In this document: positions 1 to 8,600 of the stretch, piece after piece
How positions within the stretch are numbered: position 1 is the stretch's first letter
How the letters are laid out: the number at the start of each line of letters is the position of its first letter
Assembly: GCF_003860345.1 (NCBI RefSeq)
Contig: NZ_CP034179.1
Span: 1,302,001-1,366,000 of the forward strand
DNA: 64,000 nt
From: Caenibius tardaugens NBRC 16725
Lineage (GTDB): Bacteria > Pseudomonadota > Alphaproteobacteria > Sphingomonadales > Sphingomonadaceae
Reading direction: 5' to 3'
Made by a program: the position numbers and the translations under genes
The notes under the pieces: model-generated
Databases searched by the model: none
Told to the model about the DNA's origin: nothing
What the model saw: the letters and a program-made list of their open reading frames with translations, nothing else

Positions 1-744
1 GTGCGCAGAGACCAGTTCGGCCTGCGCCTTCTGATAGTCTTCAGACATTTCCGTCGCATAACCACCCGTACCCTCGCCTTCGATCCCAGTTACGCTTTCC
101 ACGAAAACGGGCTTGGCGCCAAGTGATTGAATCTGTTCCTTTGTGGCCGAGCGTACGTCGGTGGCAGAAACCTGCGCGCCAAGCCTGCGGGCCGTTGCGA
201 TCGCCTGAAGCCCGGCCACGCCCACGCCCATGACGAAGACGCGCGCAGCCGTAATCGTGCCCGCCGCTGTCATCATCATCGGGAAGGCCCGGCCATAGGC
301 GTCGGCAGCAGCCAGAACCGCCTTGTAACCGGCCAGGTTCGACTGGCTGGAAAGGACGTCCATCGATTGTGCACGGGTGATGCGCGGCATGAATTCCATG
401 GCCAGTGCCTCGACCCCGGCAGTGGCATAGCCTTCAATCCGGTCACGCTGGCCATAAGGTTCCAGCAGGGCCACGACCCACGCACCCGGCCGGGCGTTGG
501 CCAAAGCGGCCGGTTCCGGTCCCCGCACAGACAGAACGACATCAGCATCCTGCACCGCCTGCCCCTGCGGCGCGATGGCGGCGCCCGCTTCAACATAGGC
601 GGCATCGCTGACAGATGCTGCGGCACCAGCGCCTTCCTCGACAACCAACTGCGCGCCAAGCGCGATCAGCTTGCGCACCGTCTCGGGCGTCGCCGCAACA
701 CGGTTTTCACCAGCCACGCTTTCCTTGATGACCGCAATCCGCAA
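1..744 (-). CDS. pntA: NAD(P) transhydrogenase subunit alpha (5' part, cut by window edge)
   Basis: Reading the minus strand gives a PntA N-terminus (MRIAVIKES...) with 248 codons before the window edge, about two thirds of a typical alpha subunit of roughly 370-390 residues. The protein forms the NAD(H)-binding part (domain I) of the proton-translocating transhydrogenase that exchanges hydride between NADH and NADP+. A dinucleotide-binding GxGxxG motif (GVGVAGLQAI) is followed by the acidic strand end DVRSATKEQ, and the SQSNLAGYKAV stretch is typical of the AlaDH/PNT family. I chose the TTG at 742-744 because a GGGGGAAGAGG ribosome site lies 6-7 bases upstream and the protein then begins MRIAV like its relatives; a GTG two codons earlier overlaps the ribosome site. 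Family assignment is firm. The 3' end and pntAB/pntB lie outside the window. Confidence 0.93.
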   Translation of the reverse strand, partial: MRIAVIKESVAGENRVAATPETVRKLIALGAQLVVEEGAGAAASVSDAAYVEAGAAIAPQGQAVQDADVVLSVRGPEPAALANARPGAWVVALLEPYGQRDRIEGYATAGVEALAMEFMPRITRAQSMDVLSSQSNLAGYKAVLAAADAYGRAFPMMMTAAGTITAARVFVMGVGVAGLQAIATARRLGAQVSATDVRSATKEQIQSLGAKPVFVESVTGIEGEGTGGYATEMSEDYQKAQAELVSAH

Positions 745-1208
745 AACCACCTCTTCCCCCTATGCCTAATTGCGCAGACGCAATTATCTTTATGAGTTAC
801 TGAAGCCCCATATCATTGGGCATTTAACATGGATATCAAAAAAATCTTTATCTATGCGTATTTTTCGACGCGGTAACACTACGCAATTCAAAATTCCGCG
901 CCTTGCTGAATTCCGCGGTTCCCCCGACCGGGCGTGGCCCGCAAAACCCCGGAGATACGCCGAGACGCGCAACGCGCCAACGGGCGACCCCCCTGCTTTT
1001 TTTGTCAGGATAGCCTGCCCTCACCGCAGTGCTAGCCCTTCGCCAAACAGAGCAAGGGAAGGTGCCATGGGGTGCCCCAAAGGCAGGATTGCACGCGTCG
1101 AACCCATGGGCCGCTGCCATCGGGTTAACGGTTGCGGGCCTGCGTGTGGCGTTCCCCGCTCTGCAAAACACGATACCTGGACCGTCCATGCAATCGGAGC
1201 CCAAGACC
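745..1208. other. Divergent intergenic region pntA / flavoprotein
   Basis: This 464-base stretch separates two divergent genes. Its first 140 bases are AT-rich (as in the atggatatcaaaaaaatc run near 830) and hold the inverted repeat at 767-786. The rest is GC-rich with no convincing gene on either strand. It presumably holds both promoters, but no clear -35/-10 pair stands out. Confidence 0.4.
767..786. promoter_or_regulatory. 20-bp inverted repeat upstream of pntA
   Basis: TAATTGCG and CGCAATTA are perfect 8-base arms around the spacer CAGA. The site lies 6 bases upstream of the pntA ribosome site, where it could be a repressor operator. The binding protein is unknown; the reading is inferred from symmetry and position only. 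Confidence 0.35.
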
Positions 1209-2672
1209 ATGGTTGATATTCCCGCGATTCTCTCTCCCGCCGATATCGAAAGCTGGGACCGCGAGGTCGATGTCGCCGTGGTCGGTCAGGGCGTCGCGGG
1301 CACATGCGCGGCGCTCGAAGCGCACAGGGCCGGCGTCGATGTGCTGATTATCGAACGCGCATCGGGCGGTGGCGGCGCCAGCGGCATGTCGTCGGGCATT
1401 TTCTATCTGGGCGGCGGCACCCCTGTGCAGCAGGCCGCAGGCTATCCCGACAGCGCGGACGAAATGGCCAACTTCCTGATGGCCAGTTGCGACCCCCTCG
1501 ATCCCAATGCCACGCGCAATTTCTGCAATGACAGCGCGGCCCATTTCGACTGGCTGGAACAACAGGGCGTGCCATTCGAACGCTCCTATTTCTCAGGCAA
1601 GGCGGTCTATCTGCTCACCAGCGAATGCCTGATGTGGACTGGCAACGAAAAGACCTGGCCTTACAATCTCGCCGCCCGCCCCGCCCCGCGCGGCCACAAA
1701 GTGGCAGGCACAGGCGAAAACGCGGGGGCCGAAGGCATGAAACCCCTGTTGCAGCGCTGCGTGGATGAAGCCATTCCCGCGATTTACGACAGCGCCGTGA
1801 TCGCATTGGTGCAGGACTCCGATGGACGGATTGTCGGCGTGCGCGTCAAACAGACCGATGGCATTCTGCACATCAAGGCCCGCAACGGGGTGATCATCGC
1901 CTGCGGCAGCCACAATCTTGCCAGCGACCTGCTGCAGGAACATCTTCCGCTGTTGAGCGAAACCAGCGAACCGCTCGCCATCCCAAGCAACGATGGCGCG
2001 GGTGTGCGTCTGGGCATGTCCGCAGGCGCATCGACCGTGGCCATGGACGGGGTCATTCCCACAGCCTCGATCTATCCCCCGGCGCAATTGATCAAGGGGA
2101 TCATCGTCAATGCCAATGGGGAACGCTTTGTCGCCGAAGATGTCTATCACGGCCGGCTCGCCAATTTCGTTATGGAGCAGCCGGGCCAGACGGCCTATCT
2201 CATCGTGGACAATGACGTGTTCGCCTATCCAGAAATCCCGTCAGCCAAACATACGCTGGTCGATGGCTGGGAAACGATCGCGGAAATGGAAGCCGGGCTC
2301 AACCTGCCAGCCGGTGCGCTTGTGGCCACGATGGACGAATACAATGCCGATGCCGCCGCGGGGCTGGACCGCCGCTTTCACAAGCAGGCGGATTGGTTGA
2401 AACCGCTGGATAACGGGCCTTACGCTGCCTTTGATATCAGCTTCAACAAGTCCACATATCTGTTCATCACGCTGGGCGGTATCAAGACCGACACGTATGG
2501 CCGCGCGCTCAACCTCTATGCGCAGCCGGTTCCCGGCCTCTATGTCGTGGGCGCAAGTGCGGCACATATTCCCCGGACAGGCAAAGCCTACGCCAGCGGG
2601 CTGAGCCTCGGGCCCGGCAGCTATTTCGGCCGCCGCGCAGGCCGCCACGCCGCCGGTGCCGATTGGGGCTGA
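1209..2672 (+). CDS. FAD-dependent oxidoreductase (FAD_binding_2, fumarate reductase/KstD-like)
   Basis: A 487-residue flavoprotein. The N-terminus has the Rossmann motif VVGQGVAGTCAALEAHRAG, then the acid-ended strand IIERA and a GGGGASGMSSG phosphate/FAD loop, followed by a substrate-cap region. The C-terminus has the family's second FAD contact (GLYVVGASAAHIPRTGKAYASG, then LGPGSYFGRRAG). This is the FAD_binding_2 group, which includes fumarate reductases and ketosteroid dehydrogenases. It lacks the Tyr-x3-Gly arrangement of true KstD, so substrate is open. The ATG at 1209 has a GGAG nine bases upstream; an in-frame ATG at 1188 and GTG at 1029 are weaker. It is convergent with the SRPBCC/VOC pair and may belong to the same catabolic block. 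Confidence 0.85.
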   Translation: MVDIPAILSPADIESWDREVDVAVVGQGVAGTCAALEAHRAGVDVLIIERASGGGGASGMSSGIFYLGGGTPVQQAAGYPDSADEMANFLMASCDPLDPNATRNFCNDSAAHFDWLEQQGVPFERSYFSGKAVYLLTSECLMWTGNEKTWPYNLAARPAPRGHKVAGTGENAGAEGMKPLLQRCVDEAIPAIYDSAVIALVQDSDGRIVGVRVKQTDGILHIKARNGVIIACGSHNLASDLLQEHLPLLSETSEPLAIPSNDGAGVRLGMSAGASTVAMDGVIPTASIYPPAQLIKGIIVNANGERFVAEDVYHGRLANFVMEQPGQTAYLIVDNDVFAYPEIPSAKHTLVDGWETIAEMEAGLNLPAGALVATMDEYNADAAAGLDRRFHKQADWLKPLDNGPYAAFDISFNKSTYLFITLGGIKTDTYGRALNLYAQPVPGLYVVGASAAHIPRTGKAYASGLSLGPGSYFGRRAGRHAAGADWG

Positions 2673-2721
2673 TAGGTGGCGATCGGCGCAGCCCGGATAC
2701 GCGGGCTGCGCTGCCATCACG

Positions 2722-3168
2722 TCAGCCCACACGGCTTTCCGCGTATTGCTTCAGTGACCGGGCGAGCGCGTTGAAGGATTGATAGATCGCCTCCCCCATC
2801 TGATCCATCATTGGATCGGCCAGCGGCCCGAAAAAGGTATCGCTGGTGGTGTAGATACACCCGTCTGGCACGGCTTCGAGATATTGATCCCGCCGCGTGC
2901 GGACCTCGCCTTCTTCGTAGGCCCAGGCAATATGCCGGGGCGGCTGCTTCTCCACCAGCCGATGTTCGAAGATTTCGACCTTGCCGGTGATACCCGCGTT
3001 ATTGACCCACAGCCTGACCTTGGCCCCCGGTTCCAGAGTGGATTCGATGCGTGCGCTCAGCGGATTCCACAGATGATAATTCGGCAGATCGGTAAGGATC
3101 GCCCAGACCGCTTCGCGTGATGCGGCAATGGCCACGGGGTCCGATCTGACTATTCTGATCTGTTCCAT
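2722..3168 (-). CDS. SRPBCC (START/Bet v 1 fold) protein
   Basis: A 148-residue protein with the SRPBCC pattern: an N-terminal strand, then AIAASREAVWAILTDLPNYHLWNPLS (helix and the usual W-N-P turn), central beta strands (AKVRLWVNNAG, HIAWAYEEGE) and a long C-terminal helix (GEAIYQSFNALARSLKQYAE). Such proteins bind hydrophobic ligands in a deep pocket and include polyketide cyclases and aromatase-like enzymes. No catalytic residue can be assigned. Its ATG begins on the base immediately after the TGA of the upstream double-VOC gene, so the two are translated as a coupled pair and probably work on the same hydrophobic compound. Confidence 0.8.
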   Translation of the reverse strand: MEQIRIVRSDPVAIAASREAVWAILTDLPNYHLWNPLSARIESTLEPGAKVRLWVNNAGITGKVEIFEHRLVEKQPPRHIAWAYEEGEVRTRRDQYLEAVPDGCIYTTSDTFFGPLADPMMDQMGEAIYQSFNALARSLKQYAESRVG

Positions 3169-4050
3169 TCAGAGATCGCCCTTCTTCACTTCGACAAGTT
3201 CGATCCGCACCCCATTGGGATCGAGAATCCGCAAGCTGCCGCTTTCCACCCGGTCATCCCCGGACCAGCCCTGTGTCGCACCGGGCAATGCCGCGCGCGC
3301 TTCTGCAAGCGAAGGCACATGGAAACCGATATCGAAGAAGCCGGCATTGCCGGGAACGGCATATTCTTCGCGATAAAGCGGTGCCGGATTCAGGAAATGG
3401 AGCAGTTCGATCACATCATCGCCATTGCGCATCATCTGCGCGATCGCACTGCTGCCTGTCTCCTCGAACATCGGATCGAGTTGCCCCGGCGGATCGCGGT
3501 AGTCGAACACTTCCGCCCGGACGAATCCGAGCGCCTCATAAAAGGCAATCGACTGGTCCAGATCGCGCACGCAGATGCCGGAATGGGAAAACTTGCGGCT
3601 CACCCCCGGAATCGCGGTGGAAAATCCGCCCGGCCCGTAAGGCACCGTCGTCCACACTTCCACGCGAATACCATCGGGATCGGTGCAATAGATCATATCC
3701 GTGCTGCTGCCATCCTGCGTGTAGGCAATGCGCGTTTCCGTGGCGACATCGCCCCCGCGTGCGCGAACGGTTGCCAGCGTTTCATCATAATCCGCGACAT
3801 AGAAATTCAGATGTGTGGGGCCCAACGCTGTCATCGGTCGGCGCTTGCCACCGGTCCGCAGCCCGGGCGCGGGAAGGTGGTTCAGTCGGAGTGTAACCCC
3901 CTGCCTGTTGCGCAGCGTTTTGACTTTGCCCTGCGGCGCATCCAGCCGTTCATCCTCGTGGAGAACGGCAAAGCCCAGCCCTTCGTAAAAGTGCGTCGAT
4001 GCCGCCGGATCAGACACATACAGCCCTCTGTAGGCAAGCGAAATGGGCAT
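3169..4050 (-). CDS. Double-domain VOC (glyoxalase/extradiol dioxygenase fold) protein
   Basis: A 293-residue protein with two vicinal-oxygen-chelate modules: about residues 5-135 (ISLAYRGLYVSDP ... GPTHLNFYVADYD ... IRVEVWT) and 150-290 (FSHSGICVRDLDQSIAFYEALGF ... GFFDIGFHVPSL ... VRIELVE). The His in THLNF and FSHSG and the Glu in VEVW and IELVE sit where the fold binds a divalent metal, so a metal-dependent ring-cleaving or isomerising enzyme is plausible. The ATG at 4050 follows GAGGAGAA by a good spacing. It is divergent from the HTH regulator at 4275 and leads a two-gene operon with the SRPBCC gene. Substrate is unknown. Confidence 0.82.
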   Translation of the reverse strand: MPISLAYRGLYVSDPAASTHFYEGLGFAVLHEDERLDAPQGKVKTLRNRQGVTLRLNHLPAPGLRTGGKRRPMTALGPTHLNFYVADYDETLATVRARGGDVATETRIAYTQDGSSTDMIYCTDPDGIRVEVWTTVPYGPGGFSTAIPGVSRKFSHSGICVRDLDQSIAFYEALGFVRAEVFDYRDPPGQLDPMFEETGSSAIAQMMRNGDDVIELLHFLNPAPLYREEYAVPGNAGFFDIGFHVPSLAEARAALPGATQGWSGDDRVESGSLRILDPNGVRIELVEVKKGDL

Positions 4051-4274
4051 GGGTTTTCTCCTCGTTTCCCGTCGGATAGCGCGCTTCATGGTATTGTTCC
4101 GCAACCTGTCGCGGGCCGAGCACACCCGGTGTTGCGTTTGCCCGATATATGCATACAGTCACGATGTCTGAGAGGCAGGAGGCTCCAGTACGATGCGCCA
4201 TGGCCACGAGCCAAAGAAGCGCCACGAGCAGCCACAAAAACAGCCCTGGACAGAGGATGCAACGGAGAACGGAA

Positions 4275-5165
4275 ATGGCGCTGCTGAATGCAGGAGAGAA
4301 AACAGAGGATGCGATCATCGCGTCCGGTATCGAACACGAAAGCAACCCGCGCCCATCCGATGTCAGTCAGGAACGATCGCGCAATGCAGCCATGCAGCAC
4401 AGCCAGAGCAAGCTTCTCAAGACCATTCTGAAGCAGGAAATCCGCAATCGCGGACTGCGTTATCGCGATATCGCCGAACACCTTGGCGTCAGCGTGATGA
4501 CGGTAAAACGGCACCTCAATTCCGACCGCGTGCCGATTGAGGCCCTGGAAGAAATCAGCGCGTGCCTGGGGCTGAGCCTGATCGAACTGGTGGAAATCGC
4601 GAAAGCCAATGATGGCCGCAACCAGCTTGATCTCGAACACCAGCAGGAAAGTGCGCTGGCAAGCGATCATGCGCTCGCCCTGCTGCGCCAGCTGCTTTAT
4701 AGCGGGATGACGGTGGATGATGTCATCCAGGAATATGATATCGATGAAACCACCGTTGTCTCGCTGCTTGCCCGCCTCGATCGTCTGAAACTGATCGAAC
4801 TGCTCCCCGGCAACCGGGTGCGTATTCGCGGACCCCGTCACATCGACTGGAAGCCGGGTGGCCCGATGCGCCACGAGATTGAAAACGATCTGCGCAAACA
4901 GTTCATGACTTTGGATTTCGCCAATTCGGAACAGTACTTCGGTTACGAACCGGCCCGTCTTTCTGAATCGTCTGTGCAACAGATCGAACAGCAGATGCGG
5001 CAGCTTGTGCGCAAGATCCGCGTTCTCCACCAGGTGGACCAGCACCTGCGGCCGGATCAGAAACAATGGTACACTGTCCTTGTGGCCAAACGGGAAACCA
5101 ACTGGAGCTTCCGCCGGGCGAAGATGCACCGCAGCACCTTTGCGGACGAATCGCAGATCGCGTGA
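4275..5165 (+). CDS. Dual helix-turn-helix transcriptional regulator, paralogue 1
   Basis: A 296-residue regulator. Around residues 40-100 is a Cro/C1-type HTH (LKTILKQEIRNRGLRYRDIAEHLG, then VSVMTVKRHLNSDRVP and ALEEISACLGLSLIELVEIA). A second winged-helix-like segment follows (MTVDDVIQEYDIDETTVVSLL, then LDRLKLIELLPGNRVRIRG). The C-terminal ~100 residues match no family I recognise and may sense a ligand or oligomerise. The gene at 13706-14584 encodes a close paralogue, identical at well over half of positions through both HTH parts. The ATG at 4275 has GGAG eight bases upstream; the longer reading frame from 4149 lacks a ribosome site. It is divergent from the VOC/SRPBCC operon and convergent with the first TonB receptor. 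Confidence 0.85.
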   Translation: MALLNAGEKTEDAIIASGIEHESNPRPSDVSQERSRNAAMQHSQSKLLKTILKQEIRNRGLRYRDIAEHLGVSVMTVKRHLNSDRVPIEALEEISACLGLSLIELVEIAKANDGRNQLDLEHQQESALASDHALALLRQLLYSGMTVDDVIQEYDIDETTVVSLLARLDRLKLIELLPGNRVRIRGPRHIDWKPGGPMRHEIENDLRKQFMTLDFANSEQYFGYEPARLSESSVQQIEQQMRQLVRKIRVLHQVDQHLRPDQKQWYTVLVAKRETNWSFRRAKMHRSTFADESQIA

Positions 5166-5230
5166 TCGGGCCCGCGGCAGGGCACCCCCGGGAACAGCGT
5201 GCCGCCATGCGGGGGGATACCTGACGCGAA

Positions 5231-5262
5231 GGCCTGTTCCCCGGTTCATGGGGGAACAGGCC
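5231..5262. terminator. Bidirectional terminator-like hairpin
   Basis: GGCCTGTTCCCC and GGGGAACAGGCC form a perfect 12-bp stem with an 8-base loop, placed between the convergent regulator (ends 5165) and TonB receptor (ends 5290). No T-run follows on either strand, so it may be a weak intrinsic terminator or an RNA end-protecting hairpin. Confidence 0.6.
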
Positions 5263-5289
5263 GCGCCATGACGCCGCAGCGCCATCTGC

Positions 5290-7623
5290 TCAAAACATGA
5301 TTTCAAGATCCAGCCCATAAGTGCGGGGTCGCTGGAACGCGCCAACCACCACACTGCTGAGATCAAGCGCATTGACCAATGTCTTGTCGTTGGTGAGGTT
5401 CCTGACCCAGGCCGATACCTTCGCCTGCACATTGCCGCCAATCGGGATATCGGCGACACTGGCCCGCATGTTCACCAGCCATTGGGCATTGTTAAACAGC
5501 ACATTATCAACCGCCTGATCCTGCACCACATGTCTGGCCACGAGGTTCTGCGAACCGCGATACTGGGCATCCACATCGAAGGAGACAGTTCCCCACGCAT
5601 ATTCGGGCAAGGTGTAATTCAGAGCAGCCCCACCCGTCAGTTTCGGGCGGTTGGATGGCAGAAACTTGCCCACAACACCCACGCGCGGGTCCAGTTCGCG
5701 ATACTTGAAATTGGTGTAGCCGATATTCCCGCTGAGTGTCAGGCCACTGGCAGGGATAACCGTGGCTTCGGCTTCGAAGCCCCATATCCGTGCACGTCCG
5801 GCATTACGGGTTCGCGATCCATCAACCACATCGAACGTCGCAAACTGGAGATCCTTGTAATCGGTGTAGAAGGCCGCGGTGTTGAGCCTGAGCCGCCGAT
5901 CGAAGAAATCGCCTTTGAAACCGATTTCATAGGCTGTGACCGTTTCCGGATCATAGGCCACGCCATTGGTGACGCCGCCAGATTGATAGCCCGTACTGAT
6001 TTTCGCATAGGCCAACAGGCCGGGACGAAACGTGTAGGCAATGTTGGCCAGATAATCGATCCGGTTCTTCTTGAACGTGGGGTGGAGCACGTTGAATTCC
6101 AGAATCCGCTTGTAATCCCATGTCGATCTGAGACCGCCCGTCACATCCAGGGCATCGGTAAGATGCCAGGTCAATTGCGCGAACAGTGCATTGGATTTGA
6201 TCTTCGCCTCGCTGTTCCCGGTGGGCGCGCCCGGGAACACATTACCCGTCGCGGCCTTGAACGTGGTGGTCGATGGCGGCGGGCGCTCTTTCGTCAGTTG
6301 ATTGTAGTAATAGTACCCGGCAACCAGGTTATAGCGGTCGGTATCCACGTTGATCTGGAATTCATTACTGAACTGGTAATTCGTTCGCCGCTGCGCCCCC
6401 AGCACAATCAGCATGAACGGCTGCCCTTCGCACGCGGCCCCGCCGCACAGGAAACTGAATTGCGGGGTCACGACCAACCCGCCGGCACCATCGATCTGGT
6501 TGCCCTTGGTGCCCATTTTCAGCACGCGATAGGCCGTGATGTTCTTGAGCGAGATGGTATCGTTCAACTTCCAGCTGGCTGTCAGCGAATTGTTGATCCC
6601 CCGCGTCCGGTTGGACTGCGACAGTTCCGCGTTAACAGCATCGAGACGCTTGGTGCTGATCAGGGACTGATACCCGCCCGGTTGCGAGCCGAGGATTGTC
6701 CGCGACAGCGCCCCGCCATTTCCGTCAGAAAAACCGATGACCTGCCGCGCATCCGGCTCGTCACGCCCGTCGAGGAGATCGAACCGGTAATCGAGCCTGA
6801 AATCGCTGTGCGGCTGGAACTTGACGGCGACATGCAACGCATCGGTGTTCGACCCGCCGAGGCGATCGGGCGATCGCAGCTTGCCCACCTGACCGGCCGT
6901 TTGTTGCGTGTAATCATAGACGGTGCCACCGCCCAGATTTTTCGTATGCCCGCGCCGCTCGTCGTGGAGATAGGTCCCGGCGATACTGAAACCACCCCAT
7001 TCCGGCAGGTTGACACTCGTCTTGATCCGCCGCGATTGATAATTTCCAATGGAGATCAGCTGTTTCCAGCCGAGTTCGCCCGTCGGATCGGTGGTGACAA
7101 AGGAAACGGCACCGCCCGTCGAATTGCGGCCGAACAAAGTGCCCTGCGGGCCGCGCAGGACTTCGACCCGCTGAATATCGGCGACATCCTGAATCGCGCC
7201 GAAGTAATCCCCCTGATAAACACCGTCGACATAGATCGACACCGGATTGTCCGCCCCAAGAATGCCGCTGCTGCCAACCAGTCCGCGAATATTGATCAGG
7301 GGGATCGGGTTGCCGCCCGCAGCCAGAGTGGTGCTGAGGTTGGGAACCAGCGCCGTCAGCGATGTGACATTGGTAATGCGTGCGCGATCCACCATCTCCG
7401 CCGTCAATGCCGTTACCGCCACCGGAACGGCTTGCAGATTCTGCTCTCGCTTTTGCGCGGTAACAACGATGTCCTGCAATTGCCGCGATGCATTGTCAGA
7501 GACCTGCTCCAGATCCCGCCCGGCAGGAGAATGGGCCGCGGATTGCGCATAGGCATTACCGCCTACGAATGGGGACATAATCGTCAGAGCCAAGCCAAAA
7601 TGCACTTCTCTTTTCGTAAACAT
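5290..7623 (-). CDS. TonB-dependent outer-membrane receptor 1
   Basis: A 777-residue receptor. A signal peptide (about residues 1-26, ending NAYAQS) precedes the TonB box/plug start LQDIVVTAQKREQNLQ, plug motifs (VEVLRGPQGTLFGRNSTGGAV near residue 150) and a 22-strand barrel region ending in YGLDLEIMF, with the terminal Phe recognised by the BAM machinery. It belongs to the large catabolic receptor group expanded in sphingomonads. It most resembles receptor 2 at 10003-12372, with shared phrases such as 'AVFMADYKDLQ'/'AAFYTDYKDLQ'. An AT-rich 89-base gap upstream (7624-7712) probably carries its promoter. The imported substrate is unknown; the neighbours suggest an organic catabolite rather than a siderophore. 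Confidence 0.93.
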   Translation of the reverse strand: MFTKREVHFGLALTIMSPFVGGNAYAQSAAHSPAGRDLEQVSDNASRQLQDIVVTAQKREQNLQAVPVAVTALTAEMVDRARITNVTSLTALVPNLSTTLAAGGNPIPLINIRGLVGSSGILGADNPVSIYVDGVYQGDYFGAIQDVADIQRVEVLRGPQGTLFGRNSTGGAVSFVTTDPTGELGWKQLISIGNYQSRRIKTSVNLPEWGGFSIAGTYLHDERRGHTKNLGGGTVYDYTQQTAGQVGKLRSPDRLGGSNTDALHVAVKFQPHSDFRLDYRFDLLDGRDEPDARQVIGFSDGNGGALSRTILGSQPGGYQSLISTKRLDAVNAELSQSNRTRGINNSLTASWKLNDTISLKNITAYRVLKMGTKGNQIDGAGGLVVTPQFSFLCGGAACEGQPFMLIVLGAQRRTNYQFSNEFQINVDTDRYNLVAGYYYYNQLTKERPPPSTTTFKAATGNVFPGAPTGNSEAKIKSNALFAQLTWHLTDALDVTGGLRSTWDYKRILEFNVLHPTFKKNRIDYLANIAYTFRPGLLAYAKISTGYQSGGVTNGVAYDPETVTAYEIGFKGDFFDRRLRLNTAAFYTDYKDLQFATFDVVDGSRTRNAGRARIWGFEAEATVIPASGLTLSGNIGYTNFKYRELDPRVGVVGKFLPSNRPKLTGGAALNYTLPEYAWGTVSFDVDAQYRGSQNLVARHVVQDQAVDNVLFNNAQWLVNMRASVADIPIGGNVQAKVSAWVRNLTNDKTLVNALDLSSVVVGAFQRPRTYGLDLEIMF

Positions 7624-7712
7624 TTGGATCTCCCCAATCTGTTTTTATAAAATTATTATTTTATCTTTTATTTATTTAACCTTAGATACTTCATGGGATG
7701 ACTTTCGGCCGC

Positions 7713-8495
7713 CTACGCCGACATCCGCTCACCACCATTCACATCCAGCGTCACACCTGTCAGCGCGCTGGCATAATCGGATGCGAGAAACAGGACCGTT
7801 TTCGCGCATTCTTCGTCCGTGGGAATGCGCCCCAACGGAATGCGCGCGCGAACAGGCGCCAGCAGATCATCGACAGCACAATGGCGCGCATCGGCCTGCA
7901 TTTGCAGATAGGCCTGGGTGGTGGCGCCCCACATCCATCCCGGACGGGCGCAATTGACCCGGATATTGCAGGGACCGAGTTCCTGCGCGAGTTGCCGTGT
8001 CGCCCCTTCGAGCGCGGCCTTGGCCACGGCATAGGCCGCCTGTTCGGGCACATGCTGGACCACCGCCATCGATGAAATGTTGACGATTGCCCCGCCGCCT
8101 TGCGCTTTCATCGGGGGAACCACCGCCTGGGCCATACGCAGGGCGCCAAGGCAGGTGACATTGAAATTGGCTGCCCACTGGTCCAGCGCGGTTTCACCGA
8201 ATGGCCCGGTTGCCGCAGTGGAAAAGGCGCAGTTGATCAGGCTGTCGACCCTGCCGAAAGCCTGCAACGCCGCATCGACGAGCGCCGCGCAATCCGCTTC
8301 GCTGCCGATGTCCGCAACGCGGGCGATAGCCTCCCCACCCGCCGCCTGCACTTCGGCCGCGATCTGTTCCGGGCCTTCGCGGGTCTGCGTTGCGACCACG
8401 ATCCGCGCGCCTTCGCGGGCGCCCTGGATGGCAAGACGCCGCCCAAGACCGGGGCCCGCCCCGGCAATGATCAGCACCTTTTCCGACAGCAGCAT
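7713..8495 (-). CDS. Short-chain dehydrogenase/reductase (SDR)
   Basis: A 260-residue classical SDR. The cofactor loop is AGAGPGLGRR (G-x3-G-x-G), the active site is Ser in NISSMA and Tyr-x3-Lys in YAVAK, and the C-terminus ends in the usual LTGVTLDVNGGERMSA. The common NNAG segment reads INCAF, a mild deviation. It presumably oxidises a secondary alcohol or reduces a ketone with NAD(P). The ATG at 8495 directly follows a GGAGAGAGGG ribosome site; the longer frame from 8555 is unsupported. It lies 105 bases downstream of the luciferase-like monooxygenase on the same strand, so the two are probably cotranscribed. Confidence 0.87.
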   Translation of the reverse strand: MLLSEKVLIIAGAGPGLGRRLAIQGAREGARIVVATQTREGPEQIAAEVQAAGGEAIARVADIGSEADCAALVDAALQAFGRVDSLINCAFSTAATGPFGETALDQWAANFNVTCLGALRMAQAVVPPMKAQGGGAIVNISSMAVVQHVPEQAAYAVAKAALEGATRQLAQELGPCNIRVNCARPGWMWGATTQAYLQMQADARHCAVDDLLAPVRARIPLGRIPTDEECAKTVLFLASDYASALTGVTLDVNGGERMSA

Positions 8496-8539
8496 CCCTC
8501 TCTCCTCAAGACCAGCCACGCATCCTGTCATCCGGCCGG

Positions 8540-8569
8540 ACCACGCCCGGTGCATCAGCCAGGCGTGGT
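8540..8569. repeat. Inverted repeat in the monooxygenase-SDR gap
   Basis: ACCACGCC and GGCGTGGT form perfect 8-base arms around a 14-base loop, inside the 105-base gap between two same-strand genes. It may be an mRNA-processing or attenuation hairpin. No T-run follows. Confidence 0.35.
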
Positions 8570-8600
8570 GCGATCCGCACCGCCGACGCCGCGCCTGTTA

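Noticed and set aside
5482-7650. A 722-codon open frame on the + strand opposite TonB receptor 1
   Set aside because: It lies antisense to a well-supported receptor gene. Such frames arise from the high-GC codon pattern; its product shows no fold, no signal peptide and no ribosome site.
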